From positions 20,614 to 84,613 of the forward strand of contig JABXIM010000032.1 of NCBI GenBank assembly GCA_013373085.1: 64,000 bases of DNA, in the 5' to 3' direction. The position numbers were made by a program, and so were the translations under genes. Shown here piece after piece: positions 1-8,828 of the stretch; the first letter of the stretch is position 1, and every line of letters begins with the position of its first letter. The notes under the pieces are model-generated. The model was not told the origin of the DNA and ran no database searches. It was given only the letters and a program-made list of their open reading frames with translations. The DNA is from Oceanospirillaceae bacterium (GTDB lineage: Bacteria; Pseudomonadota; Gammaproteobacteria; Pseudomonadales; Balneatricaceae).

Positions 1-1
1 C

Positions 2-787
2 CTGGTGGTCTACGGCGTGGTCGGCTACAAGTGCCACGCCAAGGCGATGTTGATCGTGCGCCAGGAAGGCAACAAGCTGGTGCGCTACTGTCATCTGGGG
101 ACCGGCAACTACCACTCCGGCACGGCGCGCCTGTACACGGATTACAGCTTCATCACCGCCGACAAGGAAATGGGCGAGGATGTACACAAGGTGTTCCAGC
201 AACTGACCGGCATGGGCAAGATCCAGCGGCTGAAAAAACTCTACAACGCTCCCTTCACGCTGCATGCCAAGATGCTCGAACTGATCCAGCGCGAAGCCAA
301 GAACGCCAAGGCCGGCAAGACTGCGCGGGTTATCGTCAAGGTCAACGGATTGACCGAGCCGAAGTTGATTCGCACCCTCTACGAAGCGTCTCAGGCGGGC
401 GTGCAGATCGACCTGGTGGTACGCGGCATGTGCCGGCTGCGTCCGGGGATCGAAGGGATTTCTGAAAATATTCGCGTGGTTTCGATCATCGGCCGCTTCC
501 TCGAGCATACCCGCGTCTACTACTTCGAGAACGCTGGCGGCAAGCCCGAGGTGTTCTGTTCCAGCGCCGACTGGATGGAGCGCAATATGCTGCATCGCGT
601 CGAGACCGGTTTCCCGCTCTTCGGCAAGCACGCCGACCGCATCAAGCGCGAGCTGGATTACTACCTGCAGGACAACACCCAGAGCTGGGAGCTGGCGTCC
701 GATGGCAGCTATACGCTGCGCCAGCCGGCCAAGGGCGAAGAGCCGTTCAGCGCCCAACAGCAACTGCTGAGTGATTACGCCAGCTAA
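2..787 (+). CDS. ppk: Polyphosphate kinase 1, C-terminal part (start lies before the window)
   Basis: PPK1 makes inorganic polyphosphate from ATP through a phosphohistidine intermediate. The visible 261 codons cover the two C-terminal phospholipase D-like domains. The sequence GYKCHAK places the phosphorylated histidine at codon 35-37. A second conserved histidine lies in LEHTR (codon about 506), followed by FCSSADWMERN, which is typical of PPK1. The reading frame is open from the first bases, so the gene begins upstream of the window. The family is about 690-740 residues long, so roughly 60 percent is missing. A repeat element lies 67 bases after the stop. The family assignment is firm. Confidence 0.95.
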   Translation: MVVYGVVGYKCHAKAMLIVRQEGNKLVRYCHLGTGNYHSGTARLYTDYSFITADKEMGEDVHKVFQQLTGMGKIQRLKKLYNAPFTLHAKMLELIQREAKNAKAGKTARVIVKVNGLTEPKLIRTLYEASQAGVQIDLVVRGMCRLRPGIEGISENIRVVSIIGRFLEHTRVYYFENAGGKPEVFCSSADWMERNMLHRVETGFPLFGKHADRIKRELDYYLQDNTQSWELASDGSYTLRQPAKGEEPFSAQQQLLSDYAS

Positions 788-853
788 TGGGTGGTGAGTG
801 GTGAGGCGCAAGGGGCGGGTTCTGGAGGCGTAGAAGCTCGCTCCGCGCGTCAT

Positions 854-1022
854 GTAGGTTGGCTCAAGCGACGCAGGAGCGGACCCAACACCAAATGTTT
901 CGGGATGGTACCTTGCCACCCGAAACCAATCGATCTGTACGGCGGTCGATATGATGGGTACGCGATGCCCTTGCGGCGAGGCCAAGGCTGAAGCCCTGCG
1001 GTTGCATCGCTTGCCCCACCCT
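854..1022 (+). repeat. MITE-like intergenic element, copy A
   Basis: It begins GTAGGTTGGCTCAAGCGACG and ends near TGCATCGCTTGCCCCACCCT, approximately inverted termini. Its centre contains AATCGATCTGTACGGCGGTC followed by GATATGATGGGT, the core shared with the copies at 10342, 35580, 39777, 54976 and 60276. It codes for nothing recognisable and sits after the end of ppk. The exact boundaries are uncertain. Confidence 0.6.
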
Positions 1023-1297
1023 GAGGCCCTCATGCCTCACGCTTTCCACTTCGTCGTACCCTAGCTACACTGCTTTCGACGGCAGACGGATTGATCCTCA
1101 TTTTGTACATCCGATTGCCTTTTGACGAAATTTAAGGACAATGGCGTCCCATGCCCGGTCGTTACCCACTTGTATCGCTCCGGGAACTGCTTATTCAGAG
1201 GGCGCGGGCGTTCATCAGGAACTGCGCGTCATCGGAGACGGTTCGGCAGTGATCCTGTCTGAGCGTCGCGAAAACTGGCGATTACGGAATCTACAAG
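1023..1297. other. Leader region of the amino acid transporter operon; no gene seen
   Basis: No convincing coding sequence is present. A possible sigma70 promoter is TTGCCT (1115-1120) with GACAAT (1137-1142), spacing 16. This leaves an untranslated leader of about 150 bases before the ATPase gene. The open frame starting at 1141 runs into the ATPase gene in another frame and has no family features. Confidence 0.3.
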
Positions 1298-2074
1298 ATG
1301 TCCCAGGCGCAAACAGCTTTGGAGCTGGTCGACATTCACAAGTCCTATGGAGAGCTGGAAGTGCTGAAGGGCATTTCCCTGCAGGCGAAGGATGGCGATG
1401 TTATTTCCATTCTCGGTTCCAGCGGCTCCGGTAAAAGCACTCTGCTGCGGTGCATCAACCTTCTCGAACGCCCGAACTCCGGGCAGATCCGCGTTTCCGG
1501 CGAAGAGCTGGTGCTGAAGCGGGCAAAGGACGGTTCGCTCGATGCGGCCAGCCGCCGCCAGCTTGAATCGATGCGCTCGCGCATCGGTTTCGTGTTCCAG
1601 AGTTTCAATCTCTGGCCCCACAAAACCATTCTCGACAACATCATCGAAGCGCCGGTGCAGGTGCTCAGACAGTCCCGTGACCAGGCGGTTGCGCGTGCCG
1701 AAGAACTGCTCAAGCGTGTCGGTCTGCTGGACAAGGCGAAGGCGTATCCGGGCAACCTGTCGGGCGGCCAGCAACAGCGCATCGCCATTGCCCGTGCGTT
1801 GGCGATGGATCCCCAGGTCCTGCTGTTCGATGAGCCGACTTCGGCGCTGGACCCCGAGCTGGTCAACGAGGTGCTGGCGGTCATGCGCTCGCTGGCCGAC
1901 GAAGGCCGCACCATGCTGATCGTGACCCATGAAATGCGCTTTGCGCGCGAGGTATCCAGCCAGGTGGTGTTCCTGCATCAGGGCCAGGTCGAAGAAATGG
2001 GGCCACCGGAGCAGCTGTTCGGCAATCCCACCTCGCAGCGCGTGCGCGACTTCATGTCGAGCCACCTGTCCTGA
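1298..2074 (+). CDS. Polar amino acid ABC importer, ATP-binding subunit (HisP/ArtP type)
   Basis: This 258-residue cytoplasmic ATPase powers uptake of an amino acid through the two permeases encoded downstream. Walker A GSSGSGKST is at residues 40-48, the signature LSGGQ at 154-158 and Walker B LLFDEP at 175-180, followed by an intact H-loop (VTHEM). The insertion before the Q-loop (about residues 73-90) and the motif FQSFNLWPHKT are typical of HisP-like ATPases for basic amino acids. The order ATPase, binding protein, permease, permease is that of artPIQM, while the subunit lengths resemble HisPJQM. The substrate is probably arginine, ornithine, lysine or histidine, but sequence alone does not settle it. 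Confidence 0.9.
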   Translation: MSQAQTALELVDIHKSYGELEVLKGISLQAKDGDVISILGSSGSGKSTLLRCINLLERPNSGQIRVSGEELVLKRAKDGSLDAASRRQLESMRSRIGFVFQSFNLWPHKTILDNIIEAPVQVLRQSRDQAVARAEELLKRVGLLDKAKAYPGNLSGGQQQRIAIARALAMDPQVLLFDEPTSALDPELVNEVLAVMRSLADEGRTMLIVTHEMRFAREVSSQVVFLHQGQVEEMGPPEQLFGNPTSQRVRDFMSSHLS

Positions 2075-2101
2075 CCAGGGCTTTTTACCACTGGATTTTG
2101 T

Positions 2102-2116
2102 CGGCCCGTAACGGGC
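2102..2116. promoter_or_regulatory. Short perfect stem-loop between ATPase and binding-protein genes
   Basis: GCCCGT-A-ACGGGC forms a perfect inverted repeat in the 157-base gap. It has no T-run, so it is more likely an mRNA processing or stability element than a full terminator. An attenuating role in setting subunit ratios is inference. Confidence 0.35.
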
Positions 2117-2231
2117 ATTCCCGATTAAGGGATCGCACTTATTCGGACAGCATCCGGCAGGGGATCTATTCTGAAGGGAAAGCGTGTCAGGGACGGCAGC
2201 TAACAAAAATCACCATCGAGAGACCAGAACC

Positions 2232-2987
2232 ATGACCATGCGCAAACTGATCGTCACGCTGACACTGGCTGCAAGCAGCCTGATGGCGGCGTTGCCGGCC
2301 CAGGCCGAAAGTATCCGCATTGCCACCGAAGGCGCCTATGCGCCCTTCAACATGAAAGACGAGAGTGGCGAACTCAAGGGCTTCGATGTCGATATCGCCA
2401 ATGCCCTCTGTGAACAGATGCAGGCGGAATGTGAAATCGTGGCACAGGACTGGGAAGGCATCATTCCGGGACTGATGACCCGCAAGTACGATGCCATCAT
2501 CGCCTCGATGTCGATTACCGACGAGCGCCTGCGCGTAGTTGATTTCACTGACCGTTACTATTCCAACGTGCTCGCTTTCGTCGCGCCCAAGGGGGCGCAG
2601 CTGGATACATCCAAAGAGGGGCTCAAGGGCAAGACCGTCGGTGCCCAGCGCGCCACCATTGCCGGTCAGTACCTCGAAGACGAGCTGGCCGATATCGTCG
2701 ACGTGAAGCTCTATGACACCCAGGATAATGCCTACCTCGACCTGGCGGCCGGCCGACTCGATGCTTTGCTGTCCGACAAGTTCCCGGCCTACGACTGGAT
2801 GCAGACCGAATCCGGCCAGGGCTTCGAGTTCCAGGGCGACGACATCGACATCGACGACAAGATCGCCATTGCCGTGCGCAAGGGCGATCCGCTGAAGGAG
2901 AAGTTCAACGCCGCCATCAAGGCGATCGTGGAAAACGGCACCTACAAGGCAATCAACGACAAGTATTTCCCGTTCTCCATTTACTGA
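2232..2987 (+). CDS. Periplasmic amino acid-binding protein of the ABC importer
   Basis: This 251-residue solute-binding protein belongs to family 3 (HisJ/ArgT/ArtI). The start MTMRKL is chosen because a clear signal peptide follows: basic Met-Arg-Lys, a hydrophobic stretch to residue 22, and cleavage after AQA at residue 25. The mature protein starts ESIRIATEGAYAPFNMKD, the usual opening of the family. It contains GFDVDIANALCEQM and the alpha/beta pattern of a two-lobed binding protein. It would deliver ligand to the permeases encoded at 3042 and 3763. A hairpin follows the stop, as is common after the most highly expressed gene of such operons. Confidence 0.9.
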   Translation: MTMRKLIVTLTLAASSLMAALPAQAESIRIATEGAYAPFNMKDESGELKGFDVDIANALCEQMQAECEIVAQDWEGIIPGLMTRKYDAIIASMSITDERLRVVDFTDRYYSNVLAFVAPKGAQLDTSKEGLKGKTVGAQRATIAGQYLEDELADIVDVKLYDTQDNAYLDLAAGRLDALLSDKFPAYDWMQTESGQGFEFQGDDIDIDDKIAIAVRKGDPLKEKFNAAIKAIVENGTYKAINDKYFPFSIY

Positions 2988-2995
2988 CACGCTGA

Positions 2996-3015
2996 CGGGG
3001 CTCTGACGAGCCCCG
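2996..3015 (+). promoter_or_regulatory. Intra-operon stem-loop after the binding-protein gene
   Basis: CGGGGCT-CTGACG-AGCCCCG is a 7-base-pair perfect stem immediately after the binding-protein stop and before the first permease. No T-run follows, so it probably protects upstream mRNA or partly terminates transcription rather than ending the operon. Confidence 0.5.
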
Positions 3016-3041
3016 CTGAACTCTGACAGGATTTTCTGCCA

Positions 3042-3734
3042 ATGGATCTACAAGGGTTTGGGCATCTCCTGCTCGCAGGGGCCTGGATGACGGTCAAGTT
3101 GGCGCTGGCAAGCCTCTGCGTAGGGCTGGTGTTCGGGCTGATCGGCGCCTCGGCGAAGCTGTCCCGCTTCGGGATCGCCCGCTGGCTGGGGATGCTCTAT
3201 ACCACCTTCGTGCGCGGTATTCCCGAGCTGCTGCTGGTGCTGACGATCTACTTCGGCGGCTCGATGCTGCTGATGGGGATCGGAGGCTGGTTCGGTTACG
3301 ACCAGTACATCGAGGTGAACGCCTTTGTCGCCGGCGTGGCGGCGCTGTCGATCGCTTTCGGCGCCTACGCCACCGAGGTGTTCCGGGCGGCAATCCAGGA
3401 ACTGCCCAAGGGACAGTGGGAATCGGCCTACGCCCTCGGCATGACACGCGGGAAAACCTTCTTCCGCATCATTCTGCCGCAGGTCTGGCGACTGGCCTTG
3501 CCGGGCCTCGGCAACCTGTTTCAGGTGCTGCTCAAGGATACCGCGCTGGTGTCGGTGGTCGGGCTCGACGATTTGATGCGACAGGCCTATGTGGCGTCGG
3601 GTTACACCAAGGAGCCCTTTACCTTCTATATGGCGGCGGCCTTTATCTATCTGGGGCTGACGATCATCGCCACCACCATCACGATGCTGCTGGAGCGTGC
3701 CAGCAATCCGGTGACACGGGGAGCGCGGGCATGA
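3042..3734 (+). CDS. Amino acid ABC importer permease (HisQ/ArtQ type)
   Basis: This 230-residue inner-membrane permease has about five membrane segments: near residues 8-33, 45-75, 84-110, 150-175 and 195-222. The EAA loop AIQELPKGQWESAYALGMTRGKTFFRIILPQ lies around residues 115-147 and contacts the ATPase. The first segment is followed by VRGIPELLLVLTIYFG, typical of the HisQ branch. It pairs with the permease at 3763, 28 bases further on. The start ATGGATCTACAAGG follows the hairpin and an AGGA site. Confidence 0.9.
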   Translation: MDLQGFGHLLLAGAWMTVKLALASLCVGLVFGLIGASAKLSRFGIARWLGMLYTTFVRGIPELLLVLTIYFGGSMLLMGIGGWFGYDQYIEVNAFVAGVAALSIAFGAYATEVFRAAIQELPKGQWESAYALGMTRGKTFFRIILPQVWRLALPGLGNLFQVLLKDTALVSVVGLDDLMRQAYVASGYTKEPFTFYMAAAFIYLGLTIIATTITMLLERASNPVTRGARA

Positions 3735-3762
3735 CGAAACGAAATCGCATGGGGACAGGGCA

Positions 3763-4503
3763 ATGAGCTGGGACTGGAGCATTATCTGGCAGTATCTGCC
3801 GCGGCTTCTCGATGGCGCGCTGCTGACACTGGAGCTGGTGGCCATTTCCGGCCTGATCGGGTTTGCCCTGGCGGTCCCGCTCGCGCTGCTGCGGGTCTCG
3901 TCGAATCCCTGGGTGCGGGCGCTGCCGTTCGCCTACATCTTCTTCTTTCGCGGCACACCGCTGCTGGTGCAGATATTCCTGATCTACTACGGCGCGTCCC
4001 AGTTCGAAGCCATCAAGCAGTCGGTGTTGTGGAACGTGCTGAGCCAGCCGTACTGGTGCGCGATCATCGCCTTCTCGATGAATACCGCCGCTTACAGCGC
4101 CGAGTTGATCCGCGGCGCTATCCAGGCGATCCCGCGCGGTGAACTCGAAGCCGCCGAGGCGCTGGGCATGAGCCGGCCGTTGCAGGTCCGGCGTATCGTG
4201 CTGCCGCGGGCCTTCGGTATTGTACTGCCGGCCTACGGCAACGAGCTGATCCTGATGCTCAAGGGCAGCTCGCTGGCCTCGACCATCACGCTGCTGGACC
4301 TCACCGGCATGGCGCGGACCATCATCGCCCGAACCTATACGCCGCTGGAAATCTTCTTCGCCGCCGGCATGATCTACCTGCTGATCAGCGCCTGCTTCAT
4401 CGGCGGTTTCCGGCTGCTGGAACGGCGCCTGAATCGCTATCAGCACTACCGCCACCATATCGCCCACGAAATGACCGACATCGACCCCCGACTGCAGGAC
4501 TAG
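3763..4503 (+). CDS. Amino acid ABC importer permease (HisM/ArtM type)
   Basis: This 246-residue inner-membrane protein is the second permease of the importer. It carries FRGTPLLVQIFLIYYG in the first half and the EAA loop AIQAIPRGELEAAEALGMSRPLQVRRIVLPRA around residues 125-157. There are five predicted membrane helices, and the basic C-terminal tail YQHYRHHIAHEM is cytoplasmic. It is the last gene of the four-gene operon. No strong terminator follows, only short repeats. As for the other subunits, substrate class is inferred from subunit similarity, not proven. Confidence 0.9.
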   Translation: MSWDWSIIWQYLPRLLDGALLTLELVAISGLIGFALAVPLALLRVSSNPWVRALPFAYIFFFRGTPLLVQIFLIYYGASQFEAIKQSVLWNVLSQPYWCAIIAFSMNTAAYSAELIRGAIQAIPRGELEAAEALGMSRPLQVRRIVLPRAFGIVLPAYGNELILMLKGSSLASTITLLDLTGMARTIIARTYTPLEIFFAAGMIYLLISACFIGGFRLLERRLNRYQHYRHHIAHEMTDIDPRLQD

Positions 4504-4574
4504 GGCCAGGGAAGGCGGGGTCCACCGCCGCTTGTTTCAGACCCTTCGCACATTATTGGGGAAAAGCGAAATCC

Positions 4575-4652
4575 GTAGGATGGGTGGAACGACGCCGTGG
4601 CACGACGTAACCGCTGCTGATGCGGTCAGGGCGTCGTGCAACCCATCGTGGG
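4575..4652. repeat. Short inverted-repeat element (about 78 bp)
   Basis: GATGGGTGGAACGACGCC (4579-4596) and GGCGTCGTGCAACCCATC (4630-4647) are near-perfect inverted repeats, 16 of 18 positions pairing. The left end GTAGGATGGGTGG is the same terminus seen in the longer MITE-like copies. It may be a short deletion derivative of that family. The rest of the 300-base gap holds no gene. Confidence 0.5.
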
Positions 4653-4803
4653 GTGTCAGTTCAGCATATGCAAGCCTAGTCATTGACCGGTTATGCCCAG
4701 TTCAGCTCGGGCTCGGTAGCGATTCGCGGCGAGGCTCTGCTCCCATGGAAGGTGTTGGTTCACCGTGGAGGCCGTTCCTGCGACACACGCAGAGTGTCAT
4801 GCA

Positions 4804-5640
4804 TTAGAGGTGATCCAGGATTGCGCGGTACCCGGCCTTATAGTCAGGATAGCGGAAACGGTAGCCGCTGGCTTTGAGGCGGGTGTTGCGACAGCGCTTG
4901 CTGCCGCCGCGGCGTATCGAGCGGCGTTCGCCGATCGTGATTCCCAGTTCCGCGGCCAGCCACTCCATCACTTCGTGCAACGGCGCCGGCGCATCGTCGC
5001 TGGCCAGATACAGGGGTTCCAGCGGGCGCTCTTCCAGCACACGTGCGATCAGATGTGCCAGCACGCCGGCGCAGTCATCGCGGTGAATCCGGTTGCCATA
5101 ATGGGGCGGTTCGGCCGGCGCGGCGATGCCGCTACGGACCTGGTTCAGCAGATGGTTGCGTCCGGGGCCATAGATACCGCTGAAGCGCACCACGGTGGCC
5201 GGAATGCCGCTGTTCAATGCGAGCTGTTCCGCTTCCAGCATGATGCGGCCGCTGAAACGATCGGGTTCGGTGGCGCTGGCTTCGTCCACCCAGCGTCCGT
5301 CCGCCTGATGGTAGACGCCGCTGCTGGAGGTGAAAATCAGGTGTCGGGGCGGCGCTGGCAGCGCCTGCAGCAGGTTCGACAGACCATCGACATAGGCCGC
5401 CCGGTATCCCGCCTCGTCATGCTGGCTTGCCGCCGTGCAGTAGACTAGCAGATCGCACGGAGGCAGCTCCCGCAGGCTTTGCGGGTCGGTCAGATCGGCG
5501 GCGATGCCGTGGATGCCCGCCGGTAGCTGGTTTATAGTACGGCGCAGGCCCTGCACGAAATGGCCTGCCTCGATCAGCTCGAGGCCCAGGGCGCTGCCGA
5601 CATCGCCGCAGCCGGCGATCAGTATCCGTTGCGTGTGCAT
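4804..5640 (-). CDS. YeeZ-like NAD(P)-dependent epimerase/short-chain dehydrogenase
   Basis: This 278-residue protein has an N-terminal Rossmann fold with the nucleotide-binding motif GCGDVGSALG at about residues 10-19. TSSSGVYH stands at the catalytic Ser position of extended SDRs, and YGPGRNHLL is in the expected downstream strand. The usual Tyr-x-x-x-Lys is not obvious, as in other YeeZ-type proteins. The substrate is unknown. It is transcribed divergently from oxyR with only 80 bases between the start codons, so the two promoters overlap. Confidence 0.75.
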   Translation of the reverse strand: MHTQRILIAGCGDVGSALGLELIEAGHFVQGLRRTINQLPAGIHGIAADLTDPQSLRELPPCDLLVYCTAASQHDEAGYRAAYVDGLSNLLQALPAPPRHLIFTSSSGVYHQADGRWVDEASATEPDRFSGRIMLEAEQLALNSGIPATVVRFSGIYGPGRNHLLNQVRSGIAAPAEPPHYGNRIHRDDCAGVLAHLIARVLEERPLEPLYLASDDAPAPLHEVMEWLAAELGITIGERRSIRRGGSKRCRNTRLKASGYRFRYPDYKAGYRAILDHL

Positions 5641-5720
5641 CGACCATTCTCCGTCAGGTTATGGCGGCAAATGGTAACCCGAGCCGGACCTGCAGGGCCA
5701 ATAGAGAAAGGAACCCTTCG

Positions 5721-6635
5721 ATGACGCTCACAGAGCTGCGCTATATCGTCACCCTCGCCCGCGAACAGCATTTCGGGCGGGCGGCCGAACGCTGTTTCGT
5801 CAGCCAGCCGACGCTGTCCATCGCAGTCAAGAAGCTCGAGGACGAGCTTGGTATCGCACTTTTCGAACGCAGCAAGAACTCGGTGCGGCTGACGCCCACC
5901 GGCGAGCGCATCGTGCAGCAGGCACAGAAGGTGCTGGAGCAGGCCGAGTCGATCAAGGATCTGGCCCAGCAGGGCAAGGACCAGCTCTCCAGCCCGCTGC
6001 GGGTCGGCGCCATTTACACTATCGGTCCCTATCTGTTCCCGCATCTGGTACCGGAGGTGCAGCGCCTGGCGCCGCAGATGCCGCTGTATATCGAGGAGAA
6101 CTTCACCGAAACGCTGCGCGGCAAGATCCGTAACGGTGATCTGGATGCCATCATCGTCGCGTTGCCCTTCAGCGAACCGGATGTACTGACCCGCCCCCTC
6201 TACGACGAACCCTTCCGGATGCTGCTGCCCAAAAAGCATCCCTGGGCTCAGCTCGACGAGATCGACAGCTCGCGTCTCGGCGAAACCGAAGTGCTGCTGC
6301 TCGGTGAAGGCCACTGTTTTCGGGAGCATGTGCTTGAGGCCTGCCCGACGCTCTCGCAGGCGTTGCATCACCAGCATCATGTCACCGAGGGCAGTTCGCT
6401 GGAAACCATTCGCATGATGGTGGCATCCGGTCTCGGCACCAGCGTGCTGCCGCTGTCGGCCGTCGAGGGGCATTATCGCTCCGATCTGGTCGTTAGCCGC
6501 CCGTTCTGCCATCCGCAGCCGATGCGCACCGTGGCGATTGCCTGGCGTGCCAGCTTTCCCCGGCCTAAGGCGATCGATGTGCTGGTCGAAGCGCTGAGCC
6601 GGTGCCAGCTCGCGGAGGCTGATAAGGCTTCATGA
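5721..6635 (+). CDS. oxyR: OxyR, peroxide-sensing LysR-type regulator
   Basis: This 304-residue transcription factor has an N-terminal winged helix-turn-helix (MTLTELRYIVTLAREQHFGR) and a LysR effector domain. Cys199 and Cys208 in GHCFREHVLEAC fall exactly at the numbers of the E. coli OxyR disulfide switch, so peroxide sensing is well supported. Start ATG 5721 is preferred over the upstream in-frame ATG because it follows GAGAAAGGAA at good spacing and gives the standard OxyR N-terminus. The stop overlaps the recG start by four bases (ATGA), so the two are co-translated; oxyR-recG is a common arrangement in this lineage. Confidence 0.95.
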   Translation: MTLTELRYIVTLAREQHFGRAAERCFVSQPTLSIAVKKLEDELGIALFERSKNSVRLTPTGERIVQQAQKVLEQAESIKDLAQQGKDQLSSPLRVGAIYTIGPYLFPHLVPEVQRLAPQMPLYIEENFTETLRGKIRNGDLDAIIVALPFSEPDVLTRPLYDEPFRMLLPKKHPWAQLDEIDSSRLGETEVLLLGEGHCFREHVLEACPTLSQALHHQHHVTEGSSLETIRMMVASGLGTSVLPLSAVEGHYRSDLVVSRPFCHPQPMRTVAIAWRASFPRPKAIDVLVEALSRCQLAEADKAS

Positions 6636-8710
6636 GTCTGCCGCTTTCGGAACGGCCGGTTACCGACCTCAAGGGCGTCGGCGCGGCGCTCGACCTGAAA
6701 CTCGAGCGTCTCGGTATCCGCACCCTCCAGGATCTGCTGTTCCACCTGCCGCTGCGCTACCAGGACCGCACCCGGGTCGTGCCCATCGGAGCGCTCAGGC
6801 CCGGCGACGAGGCGGTGATCAGCGGCGAGATCAAGGTCGCCGACCTGGTGCAGGGCCGGCGACGTGCACTGTTGTGCCGGATTCAGGACGGTACCGGGAT
6901 CATCAGCCTGCGCTTTTTCCATTTCTCTGCGACGCAGAAGAATCAGCTGCGCCCAGGCGTACATTTACGGTGTTTCGGCGAAGCGCGGCCAGGACCCGCC
7001 GGTCTGGAGATGGTGCACCCCGAATACCGACGCATCGAGTCCGACGCCGCGGTGCCGGTGGACGATGCGCTGACGCCGATCTATCCGGCCACCGAGGGTC
7101 TGCACCAGACGCGCCTGCGCAGTCTTGTAACATTGGCGCTGCAATCTTTGGAGCCTGGCGTGCTGCCGGACCTGCTTCCGGAAACATTGCGAGCTCAATG
7201 GAAGTTGCCGGAGCTCGAGTCGTCGATCCGCTACCTGCATCACCCGCCGGTCGACGCCGATCAGGCGCTGTTGCTCGATGGACGTCATCCGGCGCAGCGC
7301 CGGCTGGCGTTCGAGGAGTTACTGGCGCATCACCTGTCGTTGCTCAAGCTGCGTCACCAGGCCCAGCGGCAGGGCGCGCCGGCGTTGCCGTATCGCGGCG
7401 AATTGGTGCGGCCCTTCCTGGAAGCGCTGCCGTTCCCGCTGACCGGTGCCCAGAAGCGGGTCTGCAACGAGGTGGCTCGGGATCTGGCAAAGTCGGTGCC
7501 GATGTTGCGGCTGGTGCAGGGGGATGTTGGTTCCGGCAAGACGGTGGTGGCCGCGATGGCGGCGCTGCAGGCGGTCGAAAACGGGTATCAGGCGGCCGTG
7601 ATGGCACCGACCGAGATACTGGCCGAACAGCACCATATCAATTTCAGCGCCTGGCTCGAGCCGCTGGGGATCGAGGTTGCCTGGCTCGCCGGCAAGGTGA
7701 AGGGCAAGGCACGGGAAAAACAGCTCGGCACTATCGCCGACGGCAGCGCCCGGGTGGTGGTCGGCACCCATGCCCTGTTCCAGGACGACGTTCACTTCCA
7801 CGACCTCGGGCTGGTGGTGGTCGATGAGCAGCATCGCTTCGGCGTGCACCAGCGCCTGAGCCTGCGCGAGAAGGGGTGCGACGGCGAGCGCGCGCCACAC
7901 CAGTTGATCATGACGGCGACGCCGATTCCGCGGACGTTGACGATGAGCGCCTATGCCGACCTTGACTGCTCCATCATCGACGAGCTGCCGCCGGGTCGCA
8001 CGCCCGTCAGCACGGTGGTGATTGCCGACAGCCGGCGCGCCGAGGTGGTCGAGCGGGTGCGTTTGGCCTGTGCCCAGGGGCGTCAGGCGTACTGGGTCTG
8101 CACCCTGATCGAGGAGTCCGAGGCGCTGCAGTGCCAGGCCGCCGAGGTCACTGAGGAGTCGCTGCGCGAAGCGCTGCCGGGGTTGCGCATCGGACTGGTC
8201 CACGGGCGTATGAAAGCGGCGGAAAAGGCCGCCGTGATGGCGCAGTTCAAGGCCGCGGAGCTCGATCTGCTGGTGGCGACGACGGTGATCGAGGTGGGCG
8301 TTGACGTTCCCAACGCCAGCCTGATGATCATCGAGAATCCGGAACGCCTCGGCCTGGCACAGCTGCACCAGCTACGGGGCCGGGTCGGGCGTGGATCGGT
8401 CGAAAGCTATTGCGTGCTGATGTACCAGGCGCCGTTGTCGAAACAGGGCCGCGAGCGGCTCGGCGTGATGCGTGAAACCAGCGACGGCTTCCGCATCGCC
8501 GAGAAGGATCTCGAGCTGAGGGGCCCCGGAGAGGTGCTCGGTACCCGCCAGACCGGCATGATGCAGTTCCGCATCGCCAACCTGCAACGGGATGCCGATC
8601 TGCTGCCGCGGGTGCGTCAGGTGGCAACCCAGATCGAGCACGATATCGAACTCAACAGCGCAGTGATCCGGCGCTGGCTCGGCACCGGCGAGGAGTACGG
8701 GCAGGTCTGA
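6632..8710 (+). CDS. recG: RecG, ATP-dependent branched-DNA helicase
   Basis: This 692-residue cytoplasmic superfamily 2 helicase regresses stalled forks and migrates Holliday junctions. The N-terminal wedge domain (about residues 1-240) includes LHQTRLRSLV. Walker A GDVGSGKT precedes motif II DEQHRFG and motif III TATPIPRTL. The C-terminal helicase lobe contains VATTVIEVGVDVPNA, QLHQLRGRVGRG and the RecG motif DGFRIAEKDLELRGPGEVLG. Length matches E. coli RecG (693). It overlaps oxyR by four bases. The long open frames inside it on other frames are shadows. Confidence 0.97.
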   Translation: MSLPLSERPVTDLKGVGAALDLKLERLGIRTLQDLLFHLPLRYQDRTRVVPIGALRPGDEAVISGEIKVADLVQGRRRALLCRIQDGTGIISLRFFHFSATQKNQLRPGVHLRCFGEARPGPAGLEMVHPEYRRIESDAAVPVDDALTPIYPATEGLHQTRLRSLVTLALQSLEPGVLPDLLPETLRAQWKLPELESSIRYLHHPPVDADQALLLDGRHPAQRRLAFEELLAHHLSLLKLRHQAQRQGAPALPYRGELVRPFLEALPFPLTGAQKRVCNEVARDLAKSVPMLRLVQGDVGSGKTVVAAMAALQAVENGYQAAVMAPTEILAEQHHINFSAWLEPLGIEVAWLAGKVKGKAREKQLGTIADGSARVVVGTHALFQDDVHFHDLGLVVVDEQHRFGVHQRLSLREKGCDGERAPHQLIMTATPIPRTLTMSAYADLDCSIIDELPPGRTPVSTVVIADSRRAEVVERVRLACAQGRQAYWVCTLIEESEALQCQAAEVTEESLREALPGLRIGLVHGRMKAAEKAAVMAQFKAAELDLLVATTVIEVGVDVPNASLMIIENPERLGLAQLHQLRGRVGRGSVESYCVLMYQAPLSKQGRERLGVMRETSDGFRIAEKDLELRGPGEVLGTRQTGMMQFRIANLQRDADLLPRVRQVATQIEHDIELNSAVIRRWLGTGEEYGQV

Positions 8711-8828
8711 GGGTTTGCAGGCGACCGGCGGCCGGTCATAAGCTGCAGGCCAAAAGATGGAGACTTGGTGCTTACCGCTTGCGGCCTTTTCACGGTAAAC
8801 TTTGCGGGTACCAAGCGACCCGAACACG

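Noticed and set aside
1141..1434. 97-codon frame before and overlapping the amino acid transporter ATPase
   Set aside because: Overlaps a certain gene in another frame, with no recognisable features; treated as leader sequence.
6874..7827. 317-codon plus-strand frame inside recG
   Set aside because: A Gly/Ala/Arg-rich shadow frame of recG typical of GC-rich DNA, without any family features.
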